Source of the DNA: an uncultured Methylophaga sp. | Lineage (GTDB): Bacteria > Pseudomonadota > Gammaproteobacteria > Nitrosococcales > Methylophagaceae | DNA: 22,633 nt | Assembly (NCBI GenBank): GCA_946885755.1 | Contig: CAMPHB010000001.1 | Span: 1 to 22,633 of the forward strand | Reading direction: 5' to 3' | In this document: piece by piece, positions 1 to 7,921 of the stretch | Numbering within the stretch: the first letter of the stretch is position 1 | Layout: every line of letters starts with the position of its first letter | Notes under the pieces: generated by a model | The model's input: the letters and a program-made list of their open reading frames with translations, nothing else | What the model was told of the DNA's origin: nothing | Databases searched by the model: none | Made by a program: the position numbers and the translations under genes

Positions 1-1080
1 GGTTTCGTCATTGACACTTAATACCAGCGATGCCCTGAGCGGTCCGACTGACTGAAACGTATCAAGCAGTTGCTCGGCTTTTTCGGCATCCGGGATACTG
101 GCAAATTCAATGGTATCGACAGCGCCCCGATAACCATGCCGGCGATCATAGGCCAGCAGTGCATCTTGCAAGGCTTTAGTCGCCGCGCGCTGATGCACGG
201 AATTAATGGTGGTATAAACTTTTATACCATCGGTATAGAGAGCATCACCGTATTCGTCGATTAGATCAGTGCGCACCATTTCAGCAATATAGGGCGCATA
301 CACTTCAATATCGCGACTGTGATAACGCGCCGTCACCGGTTCAGCAACAGCCAGCTGATATTCCTGCTTATCAATAAAGCCAACCTCGAGCATCCGGCTC
401 AATACATAATTGCGGCGTTGCAGCGCCCGCTCAGGATTGGCAATCGGGTTAGACGCTGATGGCGCTTTCGGCAGGCCGGCTATCATCGCCATTTCTGCCA
501 GCGTCATTTGATCCAGTGTTTTGCCGTAATACACCTCAGCAGCGGCACCGACACCGTAAGCGCGGCTGCCCAGATAAATTTTGTTTAAATAAAGCGCCAG
601 AATTTCTTCTTTAGACAAGGTTTGTTCGATTTCCAGCGCCAGAATGATTTCGTTGAGTTTGCGCAAATAGGTTTTTTCGCGGCTCAGAAAGAAATTTCGC
701 GCCACCTGCATAGTGATGGTACTGCCGCCCTGGGTTTTTTCGCCGGTGACCGCCAGAGAATAAGCGGCGCGGATAATGCCCTGATAGTCAACGCCCGGGT
801 GTTCAAAAAAGCGGTCATCTTCGGCCGCAAGAAACGCGTCGATAAGTTGTGGTGGAATCGACTCATACTCCACCGGTATTCGCCGCTTTTCACCAAACTC
901 AGCCATTAGCAAGCCTTCGTCGCTGTAGACTCGCATAGGAATTTGCAGTTTTACTTTTCTAAGTTCCTCGGCATCCGGTAAGTTTGGTGCCAGCATAAAA
1001 TAAACAGCAGCGACACTGAGCACGCCAATAAAAAACAAAGTAAACAGCAAACTCAGCAAACGGAAAAAAAATTTCGGCAT
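1..1080 (-). CDS. mrcA: Penicillin-binding protein 1A (class A PBP), N-terminal part, runs off the window
   Basis: The ATG at 1080 opens 360 codons that continue past the left edge, so only the N-terminal part is seen. The protein is an inner-membrane bifunctional peptidoglycan synthase, with glycosyltransferase followed by transpeptidase; the transpeptidase motifs lie outside the window. Residues about 4-30 form one membrane anchor. A GT51 glycosyltransferase domain follows, with EDDRFFEH (catalytic Glu87), GGSTITMQ (118-125), and the later LRKLNEIILALEIEQ and NKIYLGSRAYGVGAAA stretches. The last visible residues enter the region before the transpeptidase. It diverges from pilM, which is the usual place of ponA/mrcA in gammaproteobacteria. 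No good ribosome binding site is visible before the ATG. PBP1A rather than PBP1B is inferred from the neighbourhood and the motif order. Confidence 0.93.
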   Translation of the reverse strand, partial: MPKFFFRLLSLLFTLFFIGVLSVAAVYFMLAPNLPDAEELRKVKLQIPMRVYSDEGLLMAEFGEKRRIPVEYESIPPQLIDAFLAAEDDRFFEHPGVDYQGIIRAAYSLAVTGEKTQGGSTITMQVARNFFLSREKTYLRKLNEIILALEIEQTLSKEEILALYLNKIYLGSRAYGVGAAAEVYYGKTLDQMTLAEMAMIAGLPKAPSASNPIANPERALQRRNYVLSRMLEVGFIDKQEYQLAVAEPVTARYHSRDIEVYAPYIAEMVRTDLIDEYGDALYTDGIKVYTTINSVHQRAATKALQDALLAYDRRHGYRGAVDTIEFASIPDAEKAEQLLDTFQSVGPLRASLVLSVNDET

Positions 1081-1117
1081 AAGGGGTATTTCAGGATCGC
1101 AAAAAAAGTGTTACTAG

Positions 1118-1123
1118 AGTATA
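1118..1123 (-). promoter_or_regulatory. Candidate -10 box for mrcA/ponA
   Basis: On the minus strand the hexamer reads TATACT, about 38 bases before the ATG at 1080. The matching -35 region reads TGGTTT or CTGGTT depending on spacing, which is a weak match. The A/T-rich run around it makes the exact hexamer uncertain. Confidence 0.35.
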
Positions 1124-1182
1124 TATAAAGCTAGGGATAAAACCAGTGTGGGGTTCAGATGCCGGTAAAAGAATATTTTTTA

Positions 1183-1210
1183 TTGACATCTTACCAATAG
1201 TTAATAAACT
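1183..1210 (+). promoter_or_regulatory. Sigma-70 type promoter for pilMNOPQ
   Basis: A consensus -35 box TTGACA (1183-1188) is followed after 16 bases by TAAACT (1205-1210, four of six consensus -10 bases). The predicted start is near 1217, giving a leader of about 55 bases before the pilM ATG at 1272. It is the only such pair on the plus strand of the 191-base gap between ponA and pilM. Nothing else is recognised in that gap. Confidence 0.6.
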
Positions 1211-1271
1211 ACTTTAACTAACACGGGTAAGTGCTGCTTTTGAATCGGTTCGACCGGAATTGAGGCGAGTC

Positions 1272-2333
1272 ATGTTTGGACGGAAAACAAATCCACTGCT
1301 AGGGATAGATATTAGCTCATCAGTGGTGAAAGTACTGGAGCTGCACAAAAAAGGCGACCGCTTTCTGGTGGAGTCTTATGCGGTTGAACCTTTGCCGGTT
1401 AATGCGGTGGTTGAAGGCCGAATCGAAAACAGCGATGAAGTGGCCGGCGCTATCAAACGTGCGGTGAAACGCGCGGGCTCTAAAGCTAAAGAAGCCGCCG
1501 TTGCGGTGTCTGCCAATGCTGCTATTACCAAAACGGTGTCGTTTCCGGCCTCGTTGTCAGAGCGCGAGCTTGAAGAAAATGTCATGCTCGAAGCCGAAAA
1601 TTATATTCCTTATCCGCTTGAAGAGGTCCGGCTCGATTTTGAGGTGCTTGGCACGTCAGCGATAGATGCAGAAGCGGTTGATGTACTCCTGGCCGCCTCG
1701 CGCCGCGAAAATGTCGACGCCCGCACCGATGTCATCGAAAAAGCCGGATTAAAACCCAAATTGGTTGACGTTGAAGCGTACACCATGGAAAACGCTTTTT
1801 CACTCATTGCCGAACAATTACCCCACCACGGACAAGGCCTGACCGTTGCCGTCGCTGATGTCGGCGCCACCGTCACAACCTTGCATGTGCTGGTGGATGG
1901 CAAAATTGTCTTTACCCGCGAGCAGACTTTTGGTGGCCGCATGCTCACCGAAGATATCGAGCGGCACTACGGCATGTCTTATCAGGAAGCTGGCCGCGCC
2001 AAAAAAGATCCATCCAGTTTGCCGGATGACTATTTGCCGAAAGTGCTTGAGCCTTTCAAGCGGTCGATGACCATGACCGTGACCCGCGCACTGCAGTTTT
2101 TCTTTTCGGCATCCAGCCAGTATCAGTCCATCGACCACATTATTCTTGCCGGCGGCTGCGCTTCGATTAAAGGTGTGGATGCAATGATTGAGGCAGAAAC
2201 CGGTACCTCAACATCGGTCGCCAATCCGTTTGCCGATATGGTGATCGCCCCCCGGCTCAAAGTGCAGGCGCTGAGTAACGATGCACCGTCAATGATGATT
2301 GCCTGCGGACTGGCCATGAGGAGTTTTGACTGA
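1272..2333 (+). CDS. pilM: Type IV pilus inner-membrane platform protein PilM
   Basis: The protein has 353 residues, the usual PilM length. It is a cytoplasmic actin/FtsA-like ATP-binding protein that docks on the N-terminal tail of PilN and links the pilus alignment complex to the assembly motor. Seen here are the phosphate-1 motif in LLGIDISSSVVKV (about 8-20), the second actin-fold motif in VADVGATVTTLHVL, and the adenosine motif in ILAGGCASIKGV near the C-terminus. There is no signal peptide or membrane span. I chose the ATG at 1272 because GAGG sits six bases upstream; an in-frame TTG at 1260 has no such site. The stop overlaps the pilN start by one base (TGATG), which suggests coupled translation. 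It is the first gene of pilMNOPQ. Confidence 0.95.
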   Translation: MFGRKTNPLLGIDISSSVVKVLELHKKGDRFLVESYAVEPLPVNAVVEGRIENSDEVAGAIKRAVKRAGSKAKEAAVAVSANAAITKTVSFPASLSERELEENVMLEAENYIPYPLEEVRLDFEVLGTSAIDAEAVDVLLAASRRENVDARTDVIEKAGLKPKLVDVEAYTMENAFSLIAEQLPHHGQGLTVAVADVGATVTTLHVLVDGKIVFTREQTFGGRMLTEDIERHYGMSYQEAGRAKKDPSSLPDDYLPKVLEPFKRSMTMTVTRALQFFFSASSQYQSIDHIILAGGCASIKGVDAMIEAETGTSTSVANPFADMVIAPRLKVQALSNDAPSMMIACGLAMRSFD

Positions 2334-2896
2334 TGGCACATATCAATCTACTGCCATGGCGTGAAGCACGCCGTCAGGAACGTCAGCAACAGTTTTACGT
2401 GGCACTGGTTGCCGGTTTCTTATTCGCGCTGGGTGTTTTGTATTTTGCCACCGCTTTCGCCAACAGCCTGATTGAAGAGCAAAACAGCCGTAATACCTTT
2501 TTACAGCAAGAAATTGCCAAGCTCGACAAAATCATTAAAGAAATTCAGGATCTGGAAAAAGCCCGCGAAAAACTGGTGGCGCGCATGCAGGTGATTCAGG
2601 AGTTACAGCGAAGCCGGCCAAAAGTCGTCAAGGTATTTGATTCCCTGGTTCGCACAGTGCCGGAAGGCATTCATCTGGAAACGGTTAACCGTCAGGGAGA
2701 TGTATTGACCTTGCAGGGTGTCGCGCAAAGTAATGCGCGGGTGTCCGTGTTTATGAACCAGTTAGATAGCGATCAGGAATTTAATGAATCCAAATTGCGT
2801 GTCATCGAACGAACATCCACCCGCGATGATGCCATCCGTAAATTTACGCTGGATGTCGATGAGAGCAAGCCGGTCAAAGATGAGGAGGCAGAGTAA
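2333..2896 (+). CDS. pilN: Type IV pilus assembly protein PilN
   Basis: This is a 187-residue bitopic inner-membrane protein of the pilus alignment complex. The N-terminus carries INLLPWRE (residues 4-11), the conserved cytoplasmic tail that binds PilM. A single membrane segment spans about residues 24-45. A charged, heptad-like coiled-coil region follows (about 50-90), then a periplasmic ferredoxin-like domain that pairs with PilO. The start overlaps the pilM stop by one base and its own stop overlaps the pilO start by one base (TAATG), so the three genes are probably translated in step. The length and motif order are normal for the family. Confidence 0.95.
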   Translation: MAHINLLPWREARRQERQQQFYVALVAGFLFALGVLYFATAFANSLIEEQNSRNTFLQQEIAKLDKIIKEIQDLEKAREKLVARMQVIQELQRSRPKVVKVFDSLVRTVPEGIHLETVNRQGDVLTLQGVAQSNARVSVFMNQLDSDQEFNESKLRVIERTSTRDDAIRKFTLDVDESKPVKDEEAE

Positions 2897-3486
2897 TGGA
2901 ATTATCCTCGTTATCGGATCTGGACTTTAATGAAAGCGGTGAATGGCCGCTTCCCATCAAAATCATTGCCATCATCTTGATTTGTCTGGTGGTGTGGGGG
3001 GCTGGCTACTATTTCATCATTAAAGATAAGCGCACTGAACTGGCGACGCTGGAGCAAAAAGAATTGGAATTGCGGCAGACATTTGAGACCAAACAAGCTA
3101 AAGCCGTCAATCTGGAAGCTTACAAAGTACAGTTAAAAGAAATGGAAGTGATGTTTTCGGGCATGTTGCAACAATTACCCCGTAAAAACGAAGTCGCGGA
3201 TTTGCTGGTGGATATTTCCCGTACCGGCCTGATTAACGGCCTGGAGTTTGAGCTTTTCAAACCAGAGGGTGAGCGGCCTGTTGATTTTTATGCTGAACTG
3301 CCTATCACCATGCGTTTAACCGGTAAATATCACCAGTTCGGTGAGTTTGTCAGTGGGGTTGCCGCACTGCCCCGTATTGTCACGCTGCATAACCTCAAAA
3401 TGGGGCCGTTAAATAAAGACAATGGCATGATGACCATGGATGTGACGGCGAAAACCTATCGTTATTTTGATGAGCAAGATCAATGA
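2896..3486 (+). CDS. pilO: Type IV pilus assembly protein PilO
   Basis: This 196-residue inner-membrane protein forms heterodimers with PilN and contacts the lipoprotein PilP. An N-terminal cytoplasmic tail of about 20 residues is followed by one membrane segment (about 20-42, IIAIILICLVVWGAGYYFII). A coiled coil runs over about residues 45-75, and a periplasmic domain fills the rest. A strong ribosome binding site (GAGGAGG, 2882-2888) lies inside the end of pilN, ahead of the ATG that overlaps the pilN stop. The stop TGA overlaps the first possible pilP ATG (ATGA). Identification rests on position, topology and size, because PilO sequences diverge widely. Confidence 0.93.
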   Translation: MELSSLSDLDFNESGEWPLPIKIIAIILICLVVWGAGYYFIIKDKRTELATLEQKELELRQTFETKQAKAVNLEAYKVQLKEMEVMFSGMLQQLPRKNEVADLLVDISRTGLINGLEFELFKPEGERPVDFYAELPITMRLTGKYHQFGEFVSGVAALPRIVTLHNLKMGPLNKDNGMMTMDVTAKTYRYFDEQDQ

Positions 3487-4037
3487 CGGGGCCTGTTATG
3501 AATCATAATATTTTCCGGTCATTGACTGCGGTGATACTGGGGCTCTGTGTCGTATTAATCACTGGCTGTCAGCCTGAAAAAGAAGATCTGAATGCCTATG
3601 TGGCAAAGGTTAAAGCACAAGCCCAGCCGGATATTCCTCCTATCCCGGTGATGAAACCCTACGAAAAATTTGAGTACGCAGCATCTGAACTGCGTGATCC
3701 TTTTGTGCCGACAGTGATTGACGTGCCTGAAGAAGCGCCGGATATGACTGCAGAAAACGGTGTTCAACCGGATACCAACCGCCGCAAAGAAGCGCTGGAG
3801 TTTTTTGAGTTATCAGACTTGCAATTTGTCGGCACACTGGAACAGGACACCATCTGGGCACTGATTCGTGCACCTGACAGTGTGATTCACAAAGTCCGTA
3901 TTGGTAATCATATGGGCAGTAATTATGGTGAAATCCAGTCGATAAGTGACAGTGAATTAAAATTGAAAGAGATCGTGCCGGAGGGCAACGGTTATGTTGA
4001 ACGTGAAACATCTCTTTCTGTGGTAGAGATCAACTAA
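3483..4037 (+). CDS. pilP: Type IV pilus lipoprotein PilP
   Basis: This is a 184-residue periplasmic lipoprotein that couples the PilN/PilO inner-membrane complex to the PilQ secretin. The N-terminus is a lipoprotein signal: a hydrophobic run, then the lipobox LITGC with the acylated Cys at residue 29. The middle contains the conserved ELRDPFVP-type linker, which in this family is the PilN/O-binding segment. The C-terminal half is the beta-sandwich domain (DLQFVGTLEQDTIWALIRAPD and following). The ATG at 3483 overlaps the pilO stop. A second in-frame ATG at 3498 would give a tighter signal peptide and has a G-rich stretch six bases upstream, so the exact start is uncertain. pilQ follows after 13 bases. 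Confidence 0.92.
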   Translation: MTGPVMNHNIFRSLTAVILGLCVVLITGCQPEKEDLNAYVAKVKAQAQPDIPPIPVMKPYEKFEYAASELRDPFVPTVIDVPEEAPDMTAENGVQPDTNRRKEALEFFELSDLQFVGTLEQDTIWALIRAPDSVIHKVRIGNHMGSNYGEIQSISDSELKLKEIVPEGNGYVERETSLSVVEIN

Positions 4038-4050
4038 AGGCCATTTCGAC

Positions 4051-6201
4051 ATGACTAGCAGAGACGTAATGACAATGGACAGACAGCAGCTCATGGCTCA
4101 CCGGCTTTTCCGGGACAGTGATAAACGTCTCCGCTTTGGCGGTGTCGGTTTATTGCTGACGATGTGGCTCAGTGCAACAACGGTGCAGGCGGCCGATTTA
4201 CAGGATCTTGATTTTACAACGATGCCCGGCGACAAAGCCCAGGTGACGCTGACTTTTTCTGAACCGGTGGCGGCGCCGGAAAACTTTGCCACCGATGAAC
4301 CGGCGCGGATCGTTCTAGATTTTAACGGTGTCAAAAATAAACTCAGTGAACGTACCCAGCAAATTAACAGTGGTGAAACCCGCAGTATTGCCACCGTCGA
4401 AGCCGGCGATCGGACGCGCATGGTTATCAATTTGCTGCGGAAAATCCCTTATGACATTCAAACGGCCGGTAATACGGTAAAAATCACCCTCAATGGCAAT
4501 GCGCCGCAAATGTCGACTAGCCAGGCGCGGGGCAGTGCCGTGGCGATGACCGGCAATCAGGTGACGGGTGTTGACTTCCGTCGTGGTGAAGAAGGTGAAG
4601 CGCGGCTTATCGTTGACATGTCAACCGCGGGTGCCACGGTGGATGTGCGTCAGGAGCGCGACACTGTAGTGGTGGAAATTCCCGGTGTCAGCCTGCCTGA
4701 TAAACTGCACCGGCGGCTGGATGTTGTTGATTTCGCCACGCCAGTTTCAATGATTGATGCAGAACAGGGCCGCGACGGCACGACACTGACATTGACTACC
4801 AACCGTGACTTTGAACATCTGGCCTATCAGTCCGACAACCAGTTGGTTGTTGAAGTCAAAGACCGGGACAGTCGTACAGAAGCTGAGCGTGAAAGTGAAG
4901 AAGGTGGTTATTCCGGCGAAAAATTATCGCTGAATTTCCAGAATATCGAAGTCAGGGCGGTACTGCAGCTGCTGGCCGATTTTAATGGTATGAACCTGGT
5001 CACCAGTGACACAGTCACCGGCAATCTGACCCTGCGCTTGAAAAATGTCCCCTGGGATCAGGCGCTGGATATTATTCTGAAAACCAAAGGGCTGGCGATG
5101 CGCCAAAATGGCAACGTCATGCTGATTGCACCTGCGGCTGAAATCGCCGCACGGGAAAAACAAGAACTGGAAGCCAAAAAACAACTGGTTGAATTACAAC
5201 CACTGTATTCTGAAATTATCGAAATAAACTTTGCCAAAGCCGATGAATTAGCTGCCATATTAACCAGTACACAGGGTGATTCTGTTGATGGCAAAGGCGG
5301 CTTTTTATCTGAGCGGGGCAGTGTTGTGGTGGATGCCCGAACCAACTCGTTATTACTCCGGGATACCGCTGATCAATTAGTGGCCATTCAAAAGTTGATT
5401 GAACAACTGGATATTCCAGTACGTCAGGTGTTGATCGAATCACGCATTGTTATTGCCAATAATGATTTCAGTAAAGAGTTGGGGGTACGATTCGGTGCCT
5501 CTGCCCGTAGCCGGACATTGGGGGCGGGTACATCTGGGAATTTGGAAGATCTGAATGTTGATCCGAATAATTCGAACCTGATTGAACCTACCCGGGATGG
5601 CACACTTGGCGGGGATGGATTGAATGTCAATTTGCCCGTTACCAATCCCGCGGGCAGTATCGCACTGGCATTGGCTAAGTTACCGATGGGGATGATTCTG
5701 GAGCTGGAGCTTTCTGCGATGCAGGAAGAAGGCCGCGGTGAGGTCATCTCCAGCCCGCGGGTCATTACCTCAAACCAGAAACAGGCAACCATCGAACAAG
5801 GTACCGAAATCCCTTATCAGGAAGCATCATCCAGCGGTGCTACCTCGGTTTCATTTAAAGAAGCCGTGCTGAAACTGGATGTCACGCCGCAAATCACCCC
5901 GGATGATCGGATCGTTATGGATCTGGAAGTCAACAAAGACGAGGTCGGTGAAATCTTCTTAGGGGTTCCCAGTATCGATACCCGTAGTGTGAAAACCCAG
6001 GTGCTGGTTGATAATGGCGAAACAGTGGTGCTGGGCGGTATCTACGAGCAAACTAAAAACCAGGGTGTGCAGCGGGTACCGTTTTTCGGCGACTTGCCTT
6101 ATGTCGGGGCTTTGTTCCGAAATACCTTTAACGAAGACCGGCAGCGTGAACTGCTGGTCTTTGTCACGCCAAAAATTGTCAAAGAAGGCATGCAGTATTA
6201 G
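4051..6201 (+). CDS. pilQ: Type IV pilus secretin PilQ
   Basis: This is a 716-residue outer-membrane secretin that forms the channel through which the pilus emerges. A signal peptide ends near VQA-ADL (about residue 48), but the stretch before its hydrophobic core is unusually long, about 30 residues. Internal ATGs at 4069, 4075 and 4093 are therefore possible starts; the ATG at 4051 has AAAGG ten bases upstream. Two AMIN peptidoglycan-binding domains (about 50-150 and 165-270) are followed by a secretin/TonB short N-terminal domain (about 290-355) and an N1 domain (about 375-455). The secretin core contains VISSPRVITSNQKQATIEQG and ends with VPFFGDLPYVGALFRN and a final ELLVFVTPKIV strand. 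It is the last gene of the pil operon and is followed by a terminator. Confidence 0.97.
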   Translation: MTSRDVMTMDRQQLMAHRLFRDSDKRLRFGGVGLLLTMWLSATTVQAADLQDLDFTTMPGDKAQVTLTFSEPVAAPENFATDEPARIVLDFNGVKNKLSERTQQINSGETRSIATVEAGDRTRMVINLLRKIPYDIQTAGNTVKITLNGNAPQMSTSQARGSAVAMTGNQVTGVDFRRGEEGEARLIVDMSTAGATVDVRQERDTVVVEIPGVSLPDKLHRRLDVVDFATPVSMIDAEQGRDGTTLTLTTNRDFEHLAYQSDNQLVVEVKDRDSRTEAERESEEGGYSGEKLSLNFQNIEVRAVLQLLADFNGMNLVTSDTVTGNLTLRLKNVPWDQALDIILKTKGLAMRQNGNVMLIAPAAEIAAREKQELEAKKQLVELQPLYSEIIEINFAKADELAAILTSTQGDSVDGKGGFLSERGSVVVDARTNSLLLRDTADQLVAIQKLIEQLDIPVRQVLIESRIVIANNDFSKELGVRFGASARSRTLGAGTSGNLEDLNVDPNNSNLIEPTRDGTLGGDGLNVNLPVTNPAGSIALALAKLPMGMILELELSAMQEEGRGEVISSPRVITSNQKQATIEQGTEIPYQEASSSGATSVSFKEAVLKLDVTPQITPDDRIVMDLEVNKDEVGEIFLGVPSIDTRSVKTQVLVDNGETVVLGGIYEQTKNQGVQRVPFFGDLPYVGALFRNTFNEDRQRELLVFVTPKIVKEGMQY

Positions 6202-6242
6202 TCCGGATAAGCCTAGGGCTGTTTAACTGCGTTAAAATATCG

Positions 6243-6270
6243 AGCCGGGCCTGTAAAGGTCCGGCTTTTT
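6243..6270 (+). terminator. Rho-independent terminator after pilQ
   Basis: A nine-base-pair stem pairs 6243-6251 (AGCCGGGCC) with 6258-6266 (GGTCCGGCT), with one G-T pair and a six-base loop TGTAAA. A run of five T follows (6266-6270). It should end the pilMNOPQ transcript, 28 bases before the first possible aroK start. Confidence 0.85.
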
Positions 6271-6298
6271 ATCATTAAACGTCCGGGAAACTTAGCAA

Positions 6299-6835
6299 TT
6301 GGTGATTTCAGGTAATATATTTCTGGTTGGCCCGATGGGCGCCGGCAAATCGACCATTGGCCGGCAATTGGCGAAAAGACTGCGTCGCCGGTTCTGGGAC
6401 AGCGATCGTGAAATCGAGCAGCGTACCGGTGTGTCGATATCCTGGATCTTTGAACGGGAAGGCGAGGCTGGTTTTCGCGATCGTGAACAAAAAATGATCG
6501 ATGAATTATCGTCACTTGATAATGTTGTGGTCGCAACCGGCGGTGGGGCCGTACTCGCCGATAGTAACCGCCAGCACCTCGCCGATCGGGGCATCGTGGT
6601 TTATCTTGCCGCCAATGCTGAACAGCTTTATCGGCGTATGGCTCGTGATAAAAGCCGGCCTTTATTGCAGACGGGCGATAAACGTCAGCAAATCAAACAA
6701 CTGCTGGCGCAGCGGGACCCGCTGTACCGGGAAATTGCCGATATTGTCATCGCGACTGGTGAACAGTCGGTACAGCGCACGGTCAGTGATGTGGTCCGGC
6801 AACTGGAACAAATGGAAAAAGATAAATTAACATGA
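6299..6835 (+). CDS. aroK: Shikimate kinase I
   Basis: The enzyme phosphorylates shikimate at the 3-hydroxyl with ATP, the fifth step of the chorismate pathway, in the cytoplasm. Visible are the Walker A loop GPMGAGKST near the N-terminus, the shikimate-binding region [11 protein letters not shown], the conserved EAGFRDRE, the GGGAV loop, and the lid-region arginines around RDKSRPLL. The length of about 178 residues is normal. No ATG is available at the right place: the start must be TTG at 6299 or GTG at 6302, with only a weak GGGA site upstream. The stop overlaps the aroB start (ATGA). Chorismate made with aroB feeds, among others, the pabB product further along. Confidence 0.95.
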   Translation: MVISGNIFLVGPMGAGKSTIGRQLAKRLRRRFWDSDREIEQRTGVSISWIFEREGEAGFRDREQKMIDELSSLDNVVVATGGGAVLADSNRQHLADRGIVVYLAANAEQLYRRMARDKSRPLLQTGDKRQQIKQLLAQRDPLYREIADIVIATGEQSVQRTVSDVVRQLEQMEKDKLT

Positions 6836-7911
6836 TGAAAACGCTACAAGTCGCGCTCGGCGAACGCAGTTACCCGATTTATATCGGCGAGCAATTGCTG
6901 TCTGAAACCGCACTATTTGCCGCGCATATCAAAGGCAAAGAAGTACTGATTGTCACTAATGAGACGGTGGCGCCGTTGTATCTCGACACCGTGCAAGCTG
7001 CATTATCAGCTTACCGAGTGGCAACCGTTATTCTGCCTGACGGCGAGCAATACAAAACGCTGGACATTATGCAGCGTATTTTTGACGGTTTGTTACAGGC
7101 CAGAATGTCGCGCCAGGCAACGGTTATCGCGCTGGGCGGCGGCGTGATTGGTGATATGGCCGGCTTTGCTGCAGCCTGTTATCAACGGGGGGTGCCGTTT
7201 ATTCAGGTACCGACGACTTTATTATCACAGGTTGATTCATCGGTGGGCGGCAAAACGGCGGTGAATCATCCGCTTGGCAAAAACATGATTGGTGCTTTTT
7301 ATCAGCCACAATGTGTCTTTGCTGATACCAGCACACTGAATACGCTTGATGATCGGCAGTTCGCCGCCGGCCTCGCCGAGGTCATTAAATACGGTCTTAT
7401 TAATGATGCTGAGTTTTTTGACTGGCTGGAAGCCAATATGGCGGACCTTAATGGCCGATCACCAGAATTGCTGGCGCAGGCGATTTCCCGCTCTTGTCAG
7501 GATAAAGCGGATATTGTGGCGGCCGACGAACGTGAGCAGGGTGTCCGCGCCTTGTTAAATCTCGGTCATACATTCGGTCATGCAATCGAAACCGGCTGTG
7601 GTTATGGCGTGGTATTGCATGGTGAAGCGATCGCTATCGGTATGCTGATGGCCGCAGATTTATCACAGCGTCTGGGCTGGCTGGACAGCGCAACAGTAGC
7701 GCGTATCAAAGCTATTTTGCAGGCAGCTAACCTGCCGGTAACCGTGCCAGCAGGCATGACGCCGGAAAATTTCATGGATTTAATGGCTGTTGATAAAAAA
7801 GTACAGGATGGTGCGATCCGGCTGATTTTGCTGAAAGCGATCGGTCAGGCCGTTATCAGCGATGATTATCCACCGGCACAATTGGCTGCCACACTGGCAG
7901 ACTTTTGCTAA
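6832..7911 (+). CDS. aroB: 3-dehydroquinate synthase
   Basis: This 359-residue cytoplasmic NAD- and metal-dependent enzyme converts DAHP to 3-dehydroquinate, the second step of the shikimate pathway. The NAD-binding [13 protein letters not shown] stretch, the [20 protein letters not shown] substrate loop and [10 protein letters not shown] are intact. Metal-binding positions are visible in LAEVIKYG (Glu), [11 protein letters not shown] (His) and [10 protein letters not shown] (His). The ATG at 6832 overlaps the aroK stop by four bases; a second ATG follows directly at 6835. Size and pairing with aroK are typical for gammaproteobacteria. Confidence 0.97.
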   Translation: MMKTLQVALGERSYPIYIGEQLLSETALFAAHIKGKEVLIVTNETVAPLYLDTVQAALSAYRVATVILPDGEQYKTLDIMQRIFDGLLQARMSRQATVIALGGGVIGDMAGFAAACYQRGVPFIQVPTTLLSQVDSSVGGKTAVNHPLGKNMIGAFYQPQCVFADTSTLNTLDDRQFAAGLAEVIKYGLINDAEFFDWLEANMADLNGRSPELLAQAISRSCQDKADIVAADEREQGVRALLNLGHTFGHAIETGCGYGVVLHGEAIAIGMLMAADLSQRLGWLDSATVARIKAILQAANLPVTVPAGMTPENFMDLMAVDKKVQDGAIRLILLKAIGQAVISDDYPPAQLAATLADFC

Positions 7912-7921
7912 GGCAAATCCC

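Noticed and set aside
622..909. Plus-strand open frames opposite the ponA gene (also 70-264)
   Set aside because: They are antisense to a clearly conserved GT51 domain and show no recognisable motif.
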